Assembly (NCBI GenBank): GCA_019637155.1
Contig: JAHBWE010000007.1
Span: 310,001 to 374,000 of the forward strand
Length of the DNA: 64,000 nucleotides
Source of the DNA: Labilithrix sp.
GTDB taxonomy: Bacteria; Myxococcota_A; Polyangia; Polyangiales; Polyangiaceae
Direction of reading: 5' to 3'
Positions within the stretch are counted from its first letter, which is position 1. The number at the start of each line of letters is the position of its first letter. The notes below the pieces were generated by a model. That model ran no database searches and had not been told where the DNA came from. It was given only the letters and a program-made list of their open reading frames with translations. The position numbers and the translations under genes were made by a program. Positions 36,801 through 45,182 of the stretch are shown here, piece after piece.

Positions 36801-38059
36801 CCCGAGAGAACGAGCTCGTCTTCCTCCTCGTCCTCGTCCTCGTCGTCTTCGTCGCCCTCGTCTTCGTTCTCGTCCTCGTCGTCTTCCTCCTCCTCTTCTT
36901 CCTCTTCCTCCTCTTCTTCCTCTTCCTCCTCCTTGACCTCGACGAGGCGTGCGAGCACCTCGTCGGCGCCTTCGGTGAGGAAGGTCGAGGGGTCGGCGGC
37001 GAGGAAGAGCGCGTCGAGCTCGCCTTCCTTCGCGGCGAGGACGTCCTCCGCGCCCTCCCACGGGCCGCGACCGTCGGTGGCGACGCGCACGAGGAAGCCG
37101 TTGTTACCGGTGACGATCACGCCGCCGGCGCCGTCCGCGACGGCGCACGTGAAGTTGCGACGACCGACGAGCTTGCCGTAGTCGAGGTCGGACCCGTCGG
37201 CGTTCGCGAGGGGCACGCTGCGGAAGGTACGCCCGTCGTCACTCGAGACGCGCAGCGCACCGTCGCCGTTGTTCCCGACGAGGAGGATGTGCTCCTTGGC
37301 CCCGCGCTTGCTGCCATACGTCCGCCCAGGCGCGTGCCTCGATCCGCTCGCGCCCGCCCCGAGCGAGGCCCGCTCGCCGCCCGGCTCGAACGGGAGCAGC
37401 GCGATGTAGTTGCGCGTGTCGAGGTCGTCGAACGTCGGACCGGCGAGCTTTTCCCACGCGCCGCCCTCTGCGCGCCGGTAGGCGATGCCTTCGTTGCCGG
37501 CCGTGATGAGCGTCCCCTTGCTCGTGCGCACGAGCGCGTTGAGCGAGCCGTCGGCGTCGAGCTCGAGCACGAGCCCGTCCTTCGTGAGGCGCCAGAGCTT
37601 TCGCTCGAGGACGAAGAGCGTGCCGTCCACGACGACGACCCACGCGGCGCCCTCCGCGTTCGGCGGCGACACGTCGTTCCACGCTCCGCTGTCGCCGCGA
37701 AGCACGGTGCCCTCGTCGGTCGCGATCCAGAGCTCGCCGTCGTGACGCGCGACGGAGATGATGCGGCCTTTCGCCGGGAGCTTCTCGGACGTCCACGTCT
37801 CGCCGCGATCGGGCGAACGATACAGATGCCCCTCCTCACCGCCCGCGACGAGCGCGTCACCGTCGGCGACGAGCCCTTGGAGGAAGCTGTTCGCCGAGAC
37901 CGTCCGCACGTGCAGGCGCTCGATCGCCTTCGCGCGCACGAGCTGCGTCTCGCCGAAGTCCCCCGCGAGCCCGAGGATGTCCGTCCCCGAGACGACGAGG
38001 TTGTCGGGCCCGTTGACGCGTGGGTTGGGAGCGCCAAAGAGCATCGCACGAAGAGTCAT
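33830..38059 (-). CDS. 1409-residue protein: beta-propeller, polyacidic tracts, SUKH-like and HEAT-like regions
   Basis: ATG 38059 (MTLRAMLFGAP) was chosen because coding texture starts there. Residues 1-370 show repeated propeller blades of BNR type (HLYRSPDRGETW, ALRVSSDDGRTFRS, GNNGFLVRV). Residues about 376-415 are almost pure Glu/Asp. A SUKH (SMI1/KNR4)-like region follows (about 416-600: LARYAEIYGVEPSEQLKAFF, GDHYMLDLERGEVVGFDHE). An Ala/Glu/Arg helix comes near 720-760, a second acidic tract near 848-878, then HEAT-like helices to about 1330. No signal peptide is seen. SUKH domains occur in toxin-immunity proteins. Function unknown; a cytoplasmic scaffold or immunity-type binder is the inference. 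Confidence 0.85.
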   Translation of the reverse strand: MTLRAMLFGAPNPRVNGPDNLVVSGTDILGLAGDFGETQLVRAKAIERLHVRTVSANSFLQGLVADGDALVAGGEEGHLYRSPDRGETWTSEKLPAKGRIISVARHDGELWIATDEGTVLRGDSGAWNDVSPPNAEGAAWVVVVDGTLFVLERKLWRLTKDGLVLELDADGSLNALVRTSKGTLITAGNEGIAYRRAEGGAWEKLAGPTFDDLDTRNYIALLPFEPGGERASLGAGASGSRHAPGRTYGSKRGAKEHILLVGNNGDGALRVSSDDGRTFRSVPLANADGSDLDYGKLVGRRNFTCAVADGAGGVIVTGNNGFLVRVATDGRGPWEGAEDVLAAKEGELDALFLAADPSTFLTEGADEVLARLVEVKEEEEEEEEEEEEEEEEDDEDENEDEGDEDDEDEDEEEDELVLSGSPADLARYAEIYGVEPSEQLKAFFALWEKHPKMDSALFEWTVYFRQRDPAGFWPGGGDSNLFEAAIDDGDNQTVQRALAGLLDIGSQGNGDHYMLDLERGEVVGFDHETNAYDMIVAKDLSSLFFMCALFEAFEREKLSERAFLAALERVRPNVRPTWHFTSDKFPLPPTWSRSGHYQPELPRGMIAAARSAWIRIALAQESYEDVSDVPEAAKGNPLLEGELLEQMVDRAPREMSLALYLLWRFYLFGNEDLYARFAPIGRAHRARIVRDAVALIDELRAGRTKLGEFEDWPARLAAIRALDLDPQRAEERAAERAAARAAAAARAVEIAELVAREKEARGRAGLVDLAWKNLADAPYHDAIARELRADPSLGVGFDCIDYVLGGGYSHDGSRFDFKRDEACECFGEHGHLDLVPLLVGALVRDPEAEEPEEEEEDEDEEEEEDEEDDEEDEDDETALVPAMPEPSAPSTWGFDVSYPLASLALRQTVDRERIVAALEPLLGEEERYTWKRTAIARVLGAARAASCVPKLLAFLAPPEDEAKLEPEVAAARAEYAANGFDLEELADDDELAFAVNEALARIATPEALRGLAHRLAKVPVGVTGGEHALMRTVTDALAAHAAEDLVEPIAAAFGVSQGAFVLHCLSELAVRFPSSLPRIQEIARDVLARERQERDVTSNVPAYLHAAAAWKRLGIEAGLDVLVRELVPLLTPATLADWGAGDHEAVRQRLKIGVLRALRAGATADGAGLRWLAYVDEPIERDEAARTFPDLPPPRPAYRFLLDRMYAEGGFDAVLALAADPTTIYRYNVVLWLGDHGDERALPVLADIARENESHAPYMHYEALRLERYVASAITKLGGTPPADAEREKERAAEERFFERLHKWAYGHEVYASPLIDYVRYLRAHVEGHEGPFTHPAGVVVARVLGLKDRGDPDTVGANVVVARTADGDPLVQEAAPGERYGSVLLGDRVVAPSFRAFAETLGVPMPSP
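35428..35518 (-). repeat. Second Glu/Asp codon tract in the giant gene
   Basis: On the coding strand this is a run of GAG/GAA/GAC codons covering residues about 848-878 (E5-D-E-D-E5-D-E-E-D-D pattern). It forms a purine-only microsatellite-like stretch, prone to length change in whole codons. Confidence 0.8.
36816..36934 (-). repeat. First Glu/Asp codon tract in the giant gene
   Basis: About 40 codons, nearly all GAG, GAA or GAC, encode a 17-residue pure Glu run followed by mixed Asp/Glu at residues about 376-415. The plus strand reads as an unbroken CTC/TTC/CTT array. It separates the propeller from the SUKH-like region. Confidence 0.85.
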
Positions 38060-38101
38060 GGCCGCGACTCTACCGCCCCACGAGCCACGCCGGCCGAAGA
38101 T

Positions 38102-38380
38102 CGCTCGGGGGCCACGTGGTGCAAGGCATTCCGGCGCGCGTACGAGCATGGCCTCCCCGACCGGCCATGCCCTCATTGCGCCGGCCCGTCGATCGCCCTT
38201 GGTCGAACGTTCAAAGCTCCTCCTCGCGCCGACGCGAAGCAGTGGGACAAAGTTCGATATCTCGTCGAGAACGGTCTCCGGTTTCAAACCATCTACGACG
38301 GAAAGAAGACCGCTTCGTATCCCAAAGACATGGCGGAGGCCCGCGTCTTCGTCGCGCGATATGCAGGCCGCGGGCCTCGT
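38102..38380 (+). pseudogene. Zinc-ribbon protein remnant without a start codon
   Basis: An open frame reads AFRRAYEHGLPDRPCPHCAG, then SIALGRTFKAPPR, DAKQWDKVRYLVENGLRFQ and AEARVFVARY. This is coherent coding-type text with a CPHC knuckle. No ATG, GTG or TTG lies in frame between 38060 and the CPHC. Third positions are less GC-rich than in neighbours. It may be a 5'-damaged gene, or a start may have been lost by a small indel near the out-of-frame ATG at 38166. It is divergent from the giant gene. Confidence 0.4.
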
Positions 38381-38455
38381 CGAAATGTCGAGCCCGAGGA
38401 TGGCGGAGTGGTCGAGCGCGCGTTACGCGCCGTCGCGCGCCGGTCGAGAGCGGCG

Positions 38456-38800
38456 ATGACCCCGTTGCCGAGAGACGCTTCGCAGAAGCTCTGGACCGCG
38501 CTGATCGATGACGACAAGCGCCACTTCATGCTGCTCGACCCGGGCTCCTGGCCCGCACGCGCGTTCGCCTCGGCTCGTCGCATCTCGTCCTTCCCGGCGA
38601 ACCTGCTCCTCTATGACGCGTGGGTCGTCTTCTGGTCGCGAAGCGCCGCCGCGATCGTGAAGGGACCTGCGCTCGGCGACCTCGCCTCGGAGATACTGAT
38701 GCACGACGACGAGGGCGTCATCGCGCTCAACACGAACACCTACGAGGTGCTCTTCTCCGTCGGCGGTCATGGAACATGGATGTTGGGCCGGCGAGACTAG
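38456..38800 (+). CDS. Small protein of unknown function
   Basis: Protein of 114 residues from ATG 38456 (weak GAGAG box upstream); the frame also extends back to the zinc-ribbon remnant, but the joining segment is Arg-rich and non-coding in texture. The text is globular (FMLLDPGSWPARAFASARRI, LLLYDAWVVFWSRSAAAIV, NTNTYEVLFSVGGHGTWML). It resembles the C-terminal half of SUKH-type immunity proteins only vaguely. It ends four bases inside the next convergent gene. Family not recognised. Confidence 0.6.
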   Translation: MTPLPRDASQKLWTALIDDDKRHFMLLDPGSWPARAFASARRISSFPANLLLYDAWVVFWSRSAAAIVKGPALGDLASEILMHDDEGVIALNTNTYEVLFSVGGHGTWMLGRRD

Positions 38801-39168
38801 CGCGCGCCGACGATCTCGGTCGTGGGGATGACGCGGAGCGGTACCGTGCGCACGAGGTTGTGGTCGCGCTTCGGCCAGTCGCCGTGGAGCCGGACCTCGT
38901 AGTCGCCGGGCTGCGACGGAGCCTGGAGCTGCATCCCCTCGGCGCTCCGCGGCACGCTCCGGTAGTCGCTCCGGTACTCCGTGGGCGCTCCGACGGGAGC
39001 GATGACAATCCAGTACTGGTCGACCGCGCGTCCGTTGATCGGCCGGTCGAAGCGGGCCCACACCGTCGTGTCGGCGACGACCGGGTTCGGCTCGACCGTC
39101 ATCTTCGGACGTTCGTTGCAGCCAGCGAGGAGCAGAGTGACAAATGACACGAGCACGAACGTTCGCAT
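38797..39168 (-). CDS. Small lipoprotein with Ig-like beta fold
   Basis: Protein of 123 residues. ATG 39168 follows a perfect AGGAGG box and starts MRTFVLVSFVTLLLAGC, a lipoprotein signal. The mature 105 residues are alternating beta strands (MTVEPNPVVADTTVWARFD, DQYWIVIAPVGAP, PGDYEVRLHGDWP) that look like a single immunoglobulin-like domain. It is probably cotranscribed with the DUF4177 gene 58 bases upstream. Function unknown. Confidence 0.85.
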   Translation of the reverse strand: MRTFVLVSFVTLLLAGCNERPKMTVEPNPVVADTTVWARFDRPINGRAVDQYWIVIAPVGAPTEYRSDYRSVPRSAEGMQLQAPSQPGDYEVRLHGDWPKRDHNLVRTVPLRVIPTTEIVGAR

Positions 39169-39226
39169 GGGATTCCTCCTGCGCGAAGAGATGCAGCGCG
39201 CGTGCCGGCGACCGAAGAGGTAGCCG

Positions 39227-39415
39227 TCAGCGCGCCGCGCCGAGCGTCTGCATGAAGAGCAAGTGCACGTCGTGCGAGTGGCCGTGTCGCGTCCGCACGA
39301 CCGTGGCGACGAGCTTCCAGCCCTCCGCTCCCATGCCGTCGAGACGCTGCGTGAATCCTTCGCTGCCGAGCTCCGAGATCTCGATCGTGAGCGTGCGGTA
39401 GCTGTAGCGTTCCAT
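39227..39415 (-). CDS. DUF4177-like small protein
   Basis: Protein of 62 residues, about the usual size for the DUF4177 family. The pattern fits: an opening beta strand YSYRTLTIEI, then LDGMGAEGWKLVATVVR, in which the GAEGW motif is the family hallmark, and a closing strand HDVHLLFMQ. ATG 39415 is preceded by GAGG. These proteins are small cytoplasmic alpha/beta units of unknown role. Confidence 0.75.
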   Translation of the reverse strand: MERYSYRTLTIEISELGSEGFTQRLDGMGAEGWKLVATVVRTRHGHSHDVHLLFMQTLGAAR

Positions 39416-39599
39416 GTTCCACCTCGGCGAACGAGACGTCGGTGCAAGCGTTCGGCCAAACGAGGCTCTCGCGGCTCGAGCGCGAGGAGCTCAGGCGGAC
39501 ACGCGCTCCTCGCGCCGGCGTGCAGGCTTTGCGTCGACGCCGTGTTGGTACGATCTTCGCTGACTTGATCCGTCGCTGCAGGACTGGGACCTTGATCGG

Positions 39600-41807
39600 G
39601 TGGGTCGCCAGCTGCCCGTCCTCATCACGGCGCTGAGCGCGCAGAGCGCGCGCGAGCTCGAGGAGGCAGCGCGTGTCGGGCGTGACGTTTGGGTACCCCT
39701 CGAGCGGGAGCCCGCGCAGGGCGGCCCGCACGTCCTCGAGGTGTACACGGCGGAGCTGGACGTCCCCGTCCGCCTGCTCGCCGAACCGCTCGGCATGCGC
39801 GGCGAGCACGGCAGCGCGCTCCGGCTCCGCGCCTGGCCGACCGAAAGGACCGAAAAGACCGAGAAGACCGAGAAGGCCGTCAAGACCGAGAAGGCGCGGA
39901 AGACGCCGGACGTCGCACGAAAGACGCTCGCGGGAGGACGCTTCGAGCTCCTCTCCCTCATCGGCGAAGGCGCCGTCGGCGCCGTCTACCGAGCGCGCCA
40001 CACCGGCCTCAACACCACCGTCGCGGTGAAGGTGCTGCACGGGGCCTTCCAGCGGGACACCGAGTTCTGTCGCCGCTTCTACGCCGAAGCGCTCGCGATG
40101 AGCCGCCTCGACCACGCGAACCTGATCAACATCCACGACTTCGGCCAGGAGCCCGACGGCCTCCTCTACATCGCGATGTCATGCGTCGAGGGCTTCACCT
40201 TGCGCGAGCTCATCCAGCGCGAGCGGCGGTTCGACGTGCCGCGCGTCGCCGCGTTGATGCTCCAGGTCTGCGCCGGGCTCGGGCACGCCCACGGCCGCGG
40301 CCTCATCCACCGCGACGTGAAGCCGGACAACATCATGATCGTCACGAAGGAGGACGACGACGGGCACACCGCCGAAACCGTCAAAGTTCTCGATTTCGGA
40401 TTCGCGGTGCCGCCGAGCGTATCGGGCGAGGTCGCCCAGCGACTGGCGGGCACGCCGGTGTACATGTCGCCCGAGCAATGCCGCGGCGAGGAGCTCGACG
40501 CACGAAGCGACCTCTACGCGTGCGGCATCATGATGTACGAGCTCGCGACGGGGACGGTGCCGTTCCTCGCGCACGACGCGGTGACGCTCCGGCAGATGCA
40601 CATCGACGCCCCTGCCCCGCTCATCGCTCCCAAGCGCCCCGACATCGATCCCCGCTACGAGCGGATCGTGCAGCGGGCGCTCTCCAAGGACCGCGAGCAC
40701 CGCCAGGCGAACATGATGGAGCTCCGCGCGGAGCTGAAGGGTCTCCTCCTCCCCGAGCCGACGCCCGAGGTTCGGGAGGTTCGGACGGAGGGCCCGCCGT
40801 CCGCGCCCCATCCCGCGACGCCCTCGCCGCCACGCGCCGCCGCCACCGACGACGACGACTGGCTCGAACGAGGAACCGGCTACGACATCAGGACGCCTGC
40901 GAGCACGCTCGCGGACGGCCTCGCGCGCGACGCGAGCTCGTGGCTGGGAGAGCTGTCGCGCGAACGCAACCCGCGCGCGTTCACCCGCCGCGTCGACGAG
41001 CTCGACGGCGCGGTGCGGATGCTGCTCGAGCGCGCCGACGCGAAGACGCTCTCGCGCGTCTCCGCCGTCGTCGCGGGCCTCGTCGATCACGATCGCGAAG
41101 AGGCGGGGCGGAACGCGCTCGCCGCGGTCGCGCGCCTCTTCGCCAACCCCGATCTCCTCGCCCCCATCGCCACCGCTCTCCTGACGCGAGACCCCGGCGA
41201 TCCGCAGCGGAGCGCCGCCGCCGATCTCGTCGCGCAGGCGCGCATCTCCGGCGCGGTCGCGCTCTACGGCGCGCGCGCCAAGCTCGCCGCGGATCCGCGC
41301 GTCCGAGTCACGTTCGTGACCACGATGAAGTCGCTCGGCGCCTCCGCGCGCCCGGTGTTGCGCGCGGCGCTCGAGCGGCTCTACGAGCAAGGAGCGACCG
41401 GCCAGCATCGCGGCGCGACGGAGCTCGCGGAGGACGTGCTCCTCGCCGTACCGAAGGGCAACGACGACCTCACCGGCGAGCTCGTGGTGAAGTTCGCGCG
41501 CTCGAACGTGGCCAGCATCGCCCGCGCCGCCGCGCGAGCGCTCCCGCGCGTGTGGGGCCTACGCGCGCGTCCGGTCCTGCTCGATCTCGTCCAGCACGAG
41601 GACGACGGCGTCTGCCTGGCGGCGGTCGTCGGCCTCCACGAGATGGACGCGATCGACCTCGAGGCCGTCGCGCGCATCGCCGCGCAAGTCGCCGCCGGTC
41701 GCGTACGCACGCAGCAGCTCCAGCTCGCCTTCGCGACCGCGCTCCGCTCCGCGACCACGAGCGCCCGCGCCGACGCGATGTCCGTCCTCGCCCGGCTGCC
41801 CCGCTGA
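39600..41807 (+). CDS. PilZ-like / Ser-Thr kinase / HEAT-repeat protein
   Basis: Protein of 735 residues from GTG 39600. Residues 1-80 look like a PilZ-type beta domain common at the front of myxobacterial regulators (RQLPVLITALSAQSARELEE). A charged linker of repeated EKTEKTEK units (about 85-105) leads to the kinase domain (about 110-385): GEGAVGAVYRA, VAVKVLHGAF, HRDVKPDNIM, DFGFAVP, GTPVYMSPEQ. The rest (about 430-735) is a chain of HEAT-like helix pairs (AVARLFANPDLLAPIATALL). There is no membrane segment. PilZ domains often bind c-di-GMP, but the RxxxR motif is not evident here, so nucleotide control is uncertain. Confidence 0.9.
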   Translation: MGRQLPVLITALSAQSARELEEAARVGRDVWVPLEREPAQGGPHVLEVYTAELDVPVRLLAEPLGMRGEHGSALRLRAWPTERTEKTEKTEKAVKTEKARKTPDVARKTLAGGRFELLSLIGEGAVGAVYRARHTGLNTTVAVKVLHGAFQRDTEFCRRFYAEALAMSRLDHANLINIHDFGQEPDGLLYIAMSCVEGFTLRELIQRERRFDVPRVAALMLQVCAGLGHAHGRGLIHRDVKPDNIMIVTKEDDDGHTAETVKVLDFGFAVPPSVSGEVAQRLAGTPVYMSPEQCRGEELDARSDLYACGIMMYELATGTVPFLAHDAVTLRQMHIDAPAPLIAPKRPDIDPRYERIVQRALSKDREHRQANMMELRAELKGLLLPEPTPEVREVRTEGPPSAPHPATPSPPRAAATDDDDWLERGTGYDIRTPASTLADGLARDASSWLGELSRERNPRAFTRRVDELDGAVRMLLERADAKTLSRVSAVVAGLVDHDREEAGRNALAAVARLFANPDLLAPIATALLTRDPGDPQRSAAADLVAQARISGAVALYGARAKLAADPRVRVTFVTTMKSLGASARPVLRAALERLYEQGATGQHRGATELAEDVLLAVPKGNDDLTGELVVKFARSNVASIARAAARALPRVWGLRARPVLLDLVQHEDDGVCLAAVVGLHEMDAIDLEAVARIAAQVAAGRVRTQQLQLAFATALRSATTSARADAMSVLARLPR

Positions 41808-41845
41808 GCCGCGAGGCGCCGCGGGGAGCGAGCCGCGAGGCCGGG

Positions 41846-42529
41846 TCACAGCCAGCGGTACGCTCGTTCGAGCACCGCGGCGGCGTCGGTGGTGACGAGC
41901 GCGCCGTGCGCGAGGACGATGCGCTCCGCTCCCCACGCGACCATGCGCCCGATCTGCTCCTTCGCCGCGGCGCGATCGCGGATGAAGAGGCGCTCGAGCA
42001 ACGTCGGCCCCGGCGCGCGGAGGCCCGTCATGAAGGCGACGGCGCGCGTCACGGCCGACGGATGACGCGCGAGATCGAAGACGACGTCGCTCGTGATCAT
42101 CGTCCTCGTCGCAGGATGGAAGAACACGACCTCGTTCTGGAGCGGAAGGGCGGTGAAGGCGACCTGCTCGAGATCGCCGCGCCACTCCGCGTCGCCGGGC
42201 ACGCCGTCGCCGAGCTCACGGCTCCAGCGAACGTCGGAGCGCTTGGCGGCGAGGCCGGGGCAGCCGGACACCGACGCCGCGGGGTACGCGCGCGCCCAGT
42301 CGCCGACGAAGAGGTGATGATAGAGGCACGGCGCGACGATGGCCGCGACCGGACCGAGCCGATCGACGGCCTCGCGCGTGGCGTCGTCGAGCGCGACGGG
42401 CGAGTGGACGAAGAGGCCTCCGCCGGCGAGGCGGACGACGGTCATGCGCGTCCCGACCTCGAGCCCGACGAAGCGCAGCCGCCGCTCCGCGATCCAGAGC
42501 CCGTCGTCGATCGGCGTGAGGCTGTTCAC
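41846..42529 (-). CDS. DUF4336 metallo-hydrolase-like protein
   Basis: Protein of 227 residues from GTG 42529. It matches the DUF4336 pattern by eye: DDGLWIAERRLRFVGLEVG, RMTVVRLAGGGLFVHSPVAL, VAPCLYHHLFVGDWARAYP, VVFFHPATRTMITSDVVFDL and the closing VLAHGALV. The family is related to the metallo-beta-lactamase fold but lacks the canonical HxHxDH; the HH and late His/Asp are the likely metal ligands. Substrate unknown. It lies 17 bases after the PEGA-like lipoprotein gene on the same strand. Confidence 0.88.
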   Translation of the reverse strand: MNSLTPIDDGLWIAERRLRFVGLEVGTRMTVVRLAGGGLFVHSPVALDDATREAVDRLGPVAAIVAPCLYHHLFVGDWARAYPAASVSGCPGLAAKRSDVRWSRELGDGVPGDAEWRGDLEQVAFTALPLQNEVVFFHPATRTMITSDVVFDLARHPSAVTRAVAFMTGLRAPGPTLLERLFIRDRAAAKEQIGRMVAWGAERIVLAHGALVTTDAAAVLERAYRWL

Positions 42530-42546
42530 TGCCAGCGAGTCTACCG

Positions 42547-43242
42547 CTAGAAGCGCACGCCGAGCCCGCCGCCGACGGTGGGACCGCGCGGGCTGGGGGT
42601 CGGGCTCGGAGTCCACTGCGTGGTCGAGCCCTCCTGGTGAACGAACGGCGAGACGAAATAGAGCGTGCTGCCGAAGGCGATCGACGTGGCGCCGGCGATC
42701 GCGAACGTCTGCATCCCGGTGTCCGCGCGGCGCATGTTCCCCTCCGTCACCCCGAGCGCGATGCCGAGCGCCGCCGCGCCGAGCAGCATGAACGTGACGC
42801 CGAGCGGCTTGCCGATGCTCACCGATTGCTGGCCGAGCGTGTGGTTCACGACCTCGGTCGCGTGCGTGACGTGAACGGGGACGAAGCTCCGGCGCGTCTG
42901 ATGGCGCGAGCCGATCCCCTCGAGCACGAGCTCGTAGTCGCCGTACGGCATCCCGAGCGAGCATGGCGTGGAGGTGCAGAGCACCGTGCCCGGCTCCACG
43001 TAGTGGGTCTCCCCCTGCGCCGTCGTCACCTCGCCGCCCGACGCGAGGAGGACGCGCGCCGGCACGTCCGTCGTGACCAGCACGCGCGCGCCTCCGTTCG
43101 CCGGCGGGACGAGCGCCTCCTCCGCGGCCGGCATGCTCTGCGGCGGCGGCGGCGGCGGTTTCAGATGGACCGTGCCGCAGCCGGTGCCGGCGAGCGAAGC
43201 CGCAGAGAGCAGCGCGATGGCGAGCGGTCGGACGGAGGGCAT
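42547..43242 (-). CDS. Lipoprotein with PEGA-like domain and two membrane helices
   Basis: Protein of 231 residues. ATG 43242 gives a signal with box LAGTGC. After a Pro-rich linker, a PEGA-like beta domain runs from about residue 50 (GARVLVTTDVPARVLLASGG) to about 115. Two hydrophobic helices follow (GVTFMLLGAAALGIALGV, AIAGATSIAFGSTLYFV), then a Gly-rich tail ending in Phe. The lipid anchor together with helices suggests an inner-membrane location facing the periplasm. It is probably cotranscribed with DUF4336. Confidence 0.82.
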   Translation of the reverse strand: MPSVRPLAIALLSAASLAGTGCGTVHLKPPPPPPQSMPAAEEALVPPANGGARVLVTTDVPARVLLASGGEVTTAQGETHYVEPGTVLCTSTPCSLGMPYGDYELVLEGIGSRHQTRRSFVPVHVTHATEVVNHTLGQQSVSIGKPLGVTFMLLGAAALGIALGVTEGNMRRADTGMQTFAIAGATSIAFGSTLYFVSPFVHQEGSTTQWTPSPTPSPRGPTVGGGLGVRF

Positions 43243-43343
43243 CGACACGTGGGAGAGCAAATGCCGAGCCGCGAGATCCCGGCCCACTCGTCGCGCCTTC
43301 TGGTCCGGTGTGTCCCCTCGTTCTCACTCGCGCGTCGCGAATC

Positions 43344-45143
43344 TCACCAGCTCGGCAGCGGCTCGGTCGCGCGAAGGAGCCAGGCGTGCGCCTCGCCCTC
43401 GACGAGAGGCGCGAGCCGCTTCCGGACCTCGGCGTGGTACGCGTCGAGCCAGGCGCGCTCGCGCGCGTCGAGCTGGGTCGGATCGATGCAGCGCACGTCG
43501 ATCGGGCAGAGCGTCAGCGTCTCGAACGCGAGGAACTCGCCGAGCTCCGATTTTCCGGCGGGCACGGTGAGGACGAGGTTCTCGATCCGCACGCCCCACC
43601 GCCCCGGCCGGTAGAGACCGGGCTCGTTGGAGGTGATCATCCCCGGCTCCATCGTCGCGTGCGCGAGCGCCGCGGCGCCGGGCGAGATCCCCTGCGGCCC
43701 TTCGTGCACGGCGAGGAAGTACCCGACGCCGTGACCGGTCCCGTGACCGTAGTCGGAGAGCGTCGCCCAGATCGGCGCCCGCGCGATCGCGTCGAGCAAG
43801 CCGCCGCGGACGCCGCGCGGGAAGCGCGCGAGCGAGAGCTGGATCATGCCCTTCAGCACCGCGGTGACGTCCCGCTTCTGCTCCGCCGACACGGCGCCGA
43901 TCGCGACGACGCGCGTGATGTCGGTCGTGCCGCCGAGGTACTGGCCGCCCGAGTCGACGAGGAGGAGCCCGTCTCCCTCGATCGTCGCGTGGCTCTCCGG
44001 CGTCGCGCGGTAGTGGGGCATCGCGCCGTTCGCGTTCCATCCCGCGATCGTCGCGAAGCTCGGCCCGACGTAGCCGCGTCGCTTCCGCGCGGCGCAAGCT
44101 TGCTCGTCGATCGTGAGCTCGGTGACGCGCTCACCGCGCGCGAGCGCGCCCTCGAGCCACGAGAAGAGCTCGGCCAGCGCGGCGCCGTCCTTCTCCATCG
44201 TCGCGCGGACGTGCGCGATCTCCTCGTCCGTCTTCTGCGCCTTGAACGGCACGGTGGGGTTCATCGCCTCGACGACCTTCACGTGCCCCGGCACCGCGAG
44301 CGTGAGCCCGAGGGTGACGCGCGCGGGATCGAGGAGGAGCGCGGCATCCGCGGGCAGCGCCGCCAGCGCCGACTTCGCGTCCGCGTACGGCGCGAGGCGC
44401 ACGCCGTCGGCGGCGAGCCGCGCCGCGATCTCCGGCGGGACCTTGCCCTCTCCGACGAAGAGCACGACCTCGCTCGGCCCCACGAGCAGGTGCGCGAGGA
44501 AGACCGGGTTGTAGTCGACGTCCGCGCCGCGGAGGTTGAGGAGCCACGCGACGTCGTCGAGCGTGGAGACGAAGTGCCACGCCGCTCCTTTCTCCGTCAT
44601 CGCCGCGCGGAGGCGCGCGATCTTCGCCGCGCGCGTCACCGTCGCGTGCGGCGCGACGTGCTCGTAGATCGCCGCCGCGGGCAACGGCGGCCGATCGGTC
44701 CACGCCTCGCCGACGAGATCGAGATCGGTCCGGAGCGTCGCCCCGCGCTTCTCGAGCGCGGACTTCAGCGCCTTCGACGCCGCGTACCCGAGGACGTCAC
44801 CGAACACCGCCACCGCGCCGCCCTTCGGGACGTTCTCGCCGAGCCAGTCGATGTGCGCCGCGCTCCCCGACGCGGGCAGCGACATCCGCGTGATGCTGGA
44901 GCCGGCGAGCTGCGCGTCGGCCTGCGTGAAGTAGCGGCTGTCGACCCAGAGCCCCGCGAAGCTCGGCGTCACGATGAGCGTCCCGACGGATCCGGTGAAC
45001 CCCGACGCCCACGCGCGGCCCTGCCAGTGCTCGGGCAGATACTCCGAGAGGTGCGGATCCGCCGACGGCACCACGAGCGCGGCGACCTGATGACGAGCGA
45101 GGAGCTCACGCAGAGCGTCGATACGAGCAGAAGACGAGGTCAT
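43344..45143 (-). CDS. pepP: Xaa-Pro aminopeptidase (M24B)
   Basis: Protein of 599 residues, the long three-domain form of aminopeptidase P. It removes N-terminal residues that precede proline, in the cytoplasm. Two creatinase-like N-domains (residues 1-310) precede the pita-bread catalytic domain. Metal-site motifs are in order: LLLVDSGGQYLGGTTDITR (two Asp), YGHGTGHGVGYFLAVHE (His), SNEPGLYRPG (Glu) and WGVRIENLVL (Glu). The start MTSSSARIDALRELL is typical for the family. The gene is monocistronic by spacing. The symbol pepP is used by family, since the long form is not orthologous to E. coli PepP in detail. Confidence 0.94.
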   Translation of the reverse strand: MTSSSARIDALRELLARHQVAALVVPSADPHLSEYLPEHWQGRAWASGFTGSVGTLIVTPSFAGLWVDSRYFTQADAQLAGSSITRMSLPASGSAAHIDWLGENVPKGGAVAVFGDVLGYAASKALKSALEKRGATLRTDLDLVGEAWTDRPPLPAAAIYEHVAPHATVTRAAKIARLRAAMTEKGAAWHFVSTLDDVAWLLNLRGADVDYNPVFLAHLLVGPSEVVLFVGEGKVPPEIAARLAADGVRLAPYADAKSALAALPADAALLLDPARVTLGLTLAVPGHVKVVEAMNPTVPFKAQKTDEEIAHVRATMEKDGAALAELFSWLEGALARGERVTELTIDEQACAARKRRGYVGPSFATIAGWNANGAMPHYRATPESHATIEGDGLLLVDSGGQYLGGTTDITRVVAIGAVSAEQKRDVTAVLKGMIQLSLARFPRGVRGGLLDAIARAPIWATLSDYGHGTGHGVGYFLAVHEGPQGISPGAAALAHATMEPGMITSNEPGLYRPGRWGVRIENLVLTVPAGKSELGEFLAFETLTLCPIDVRCIDPTQLDARERAWLDAYHAEVRKRLAPLVEGEAHAWLLRATEPLPSW

Positions 45144-45182
45144 CCACCCTGCGTAGACAACTCGCGGCCCACAGACCAGCCC

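Noticed and set aside
32474-38800. A single plus-strand open frame of over 2000 codons
   Set aside because: It runs antisense through the propeller/SUKH gene and out of frame through the diheme gene; its translation is Arg/Glu-rich noise. Only its last part (38102-38800) has coding texture.
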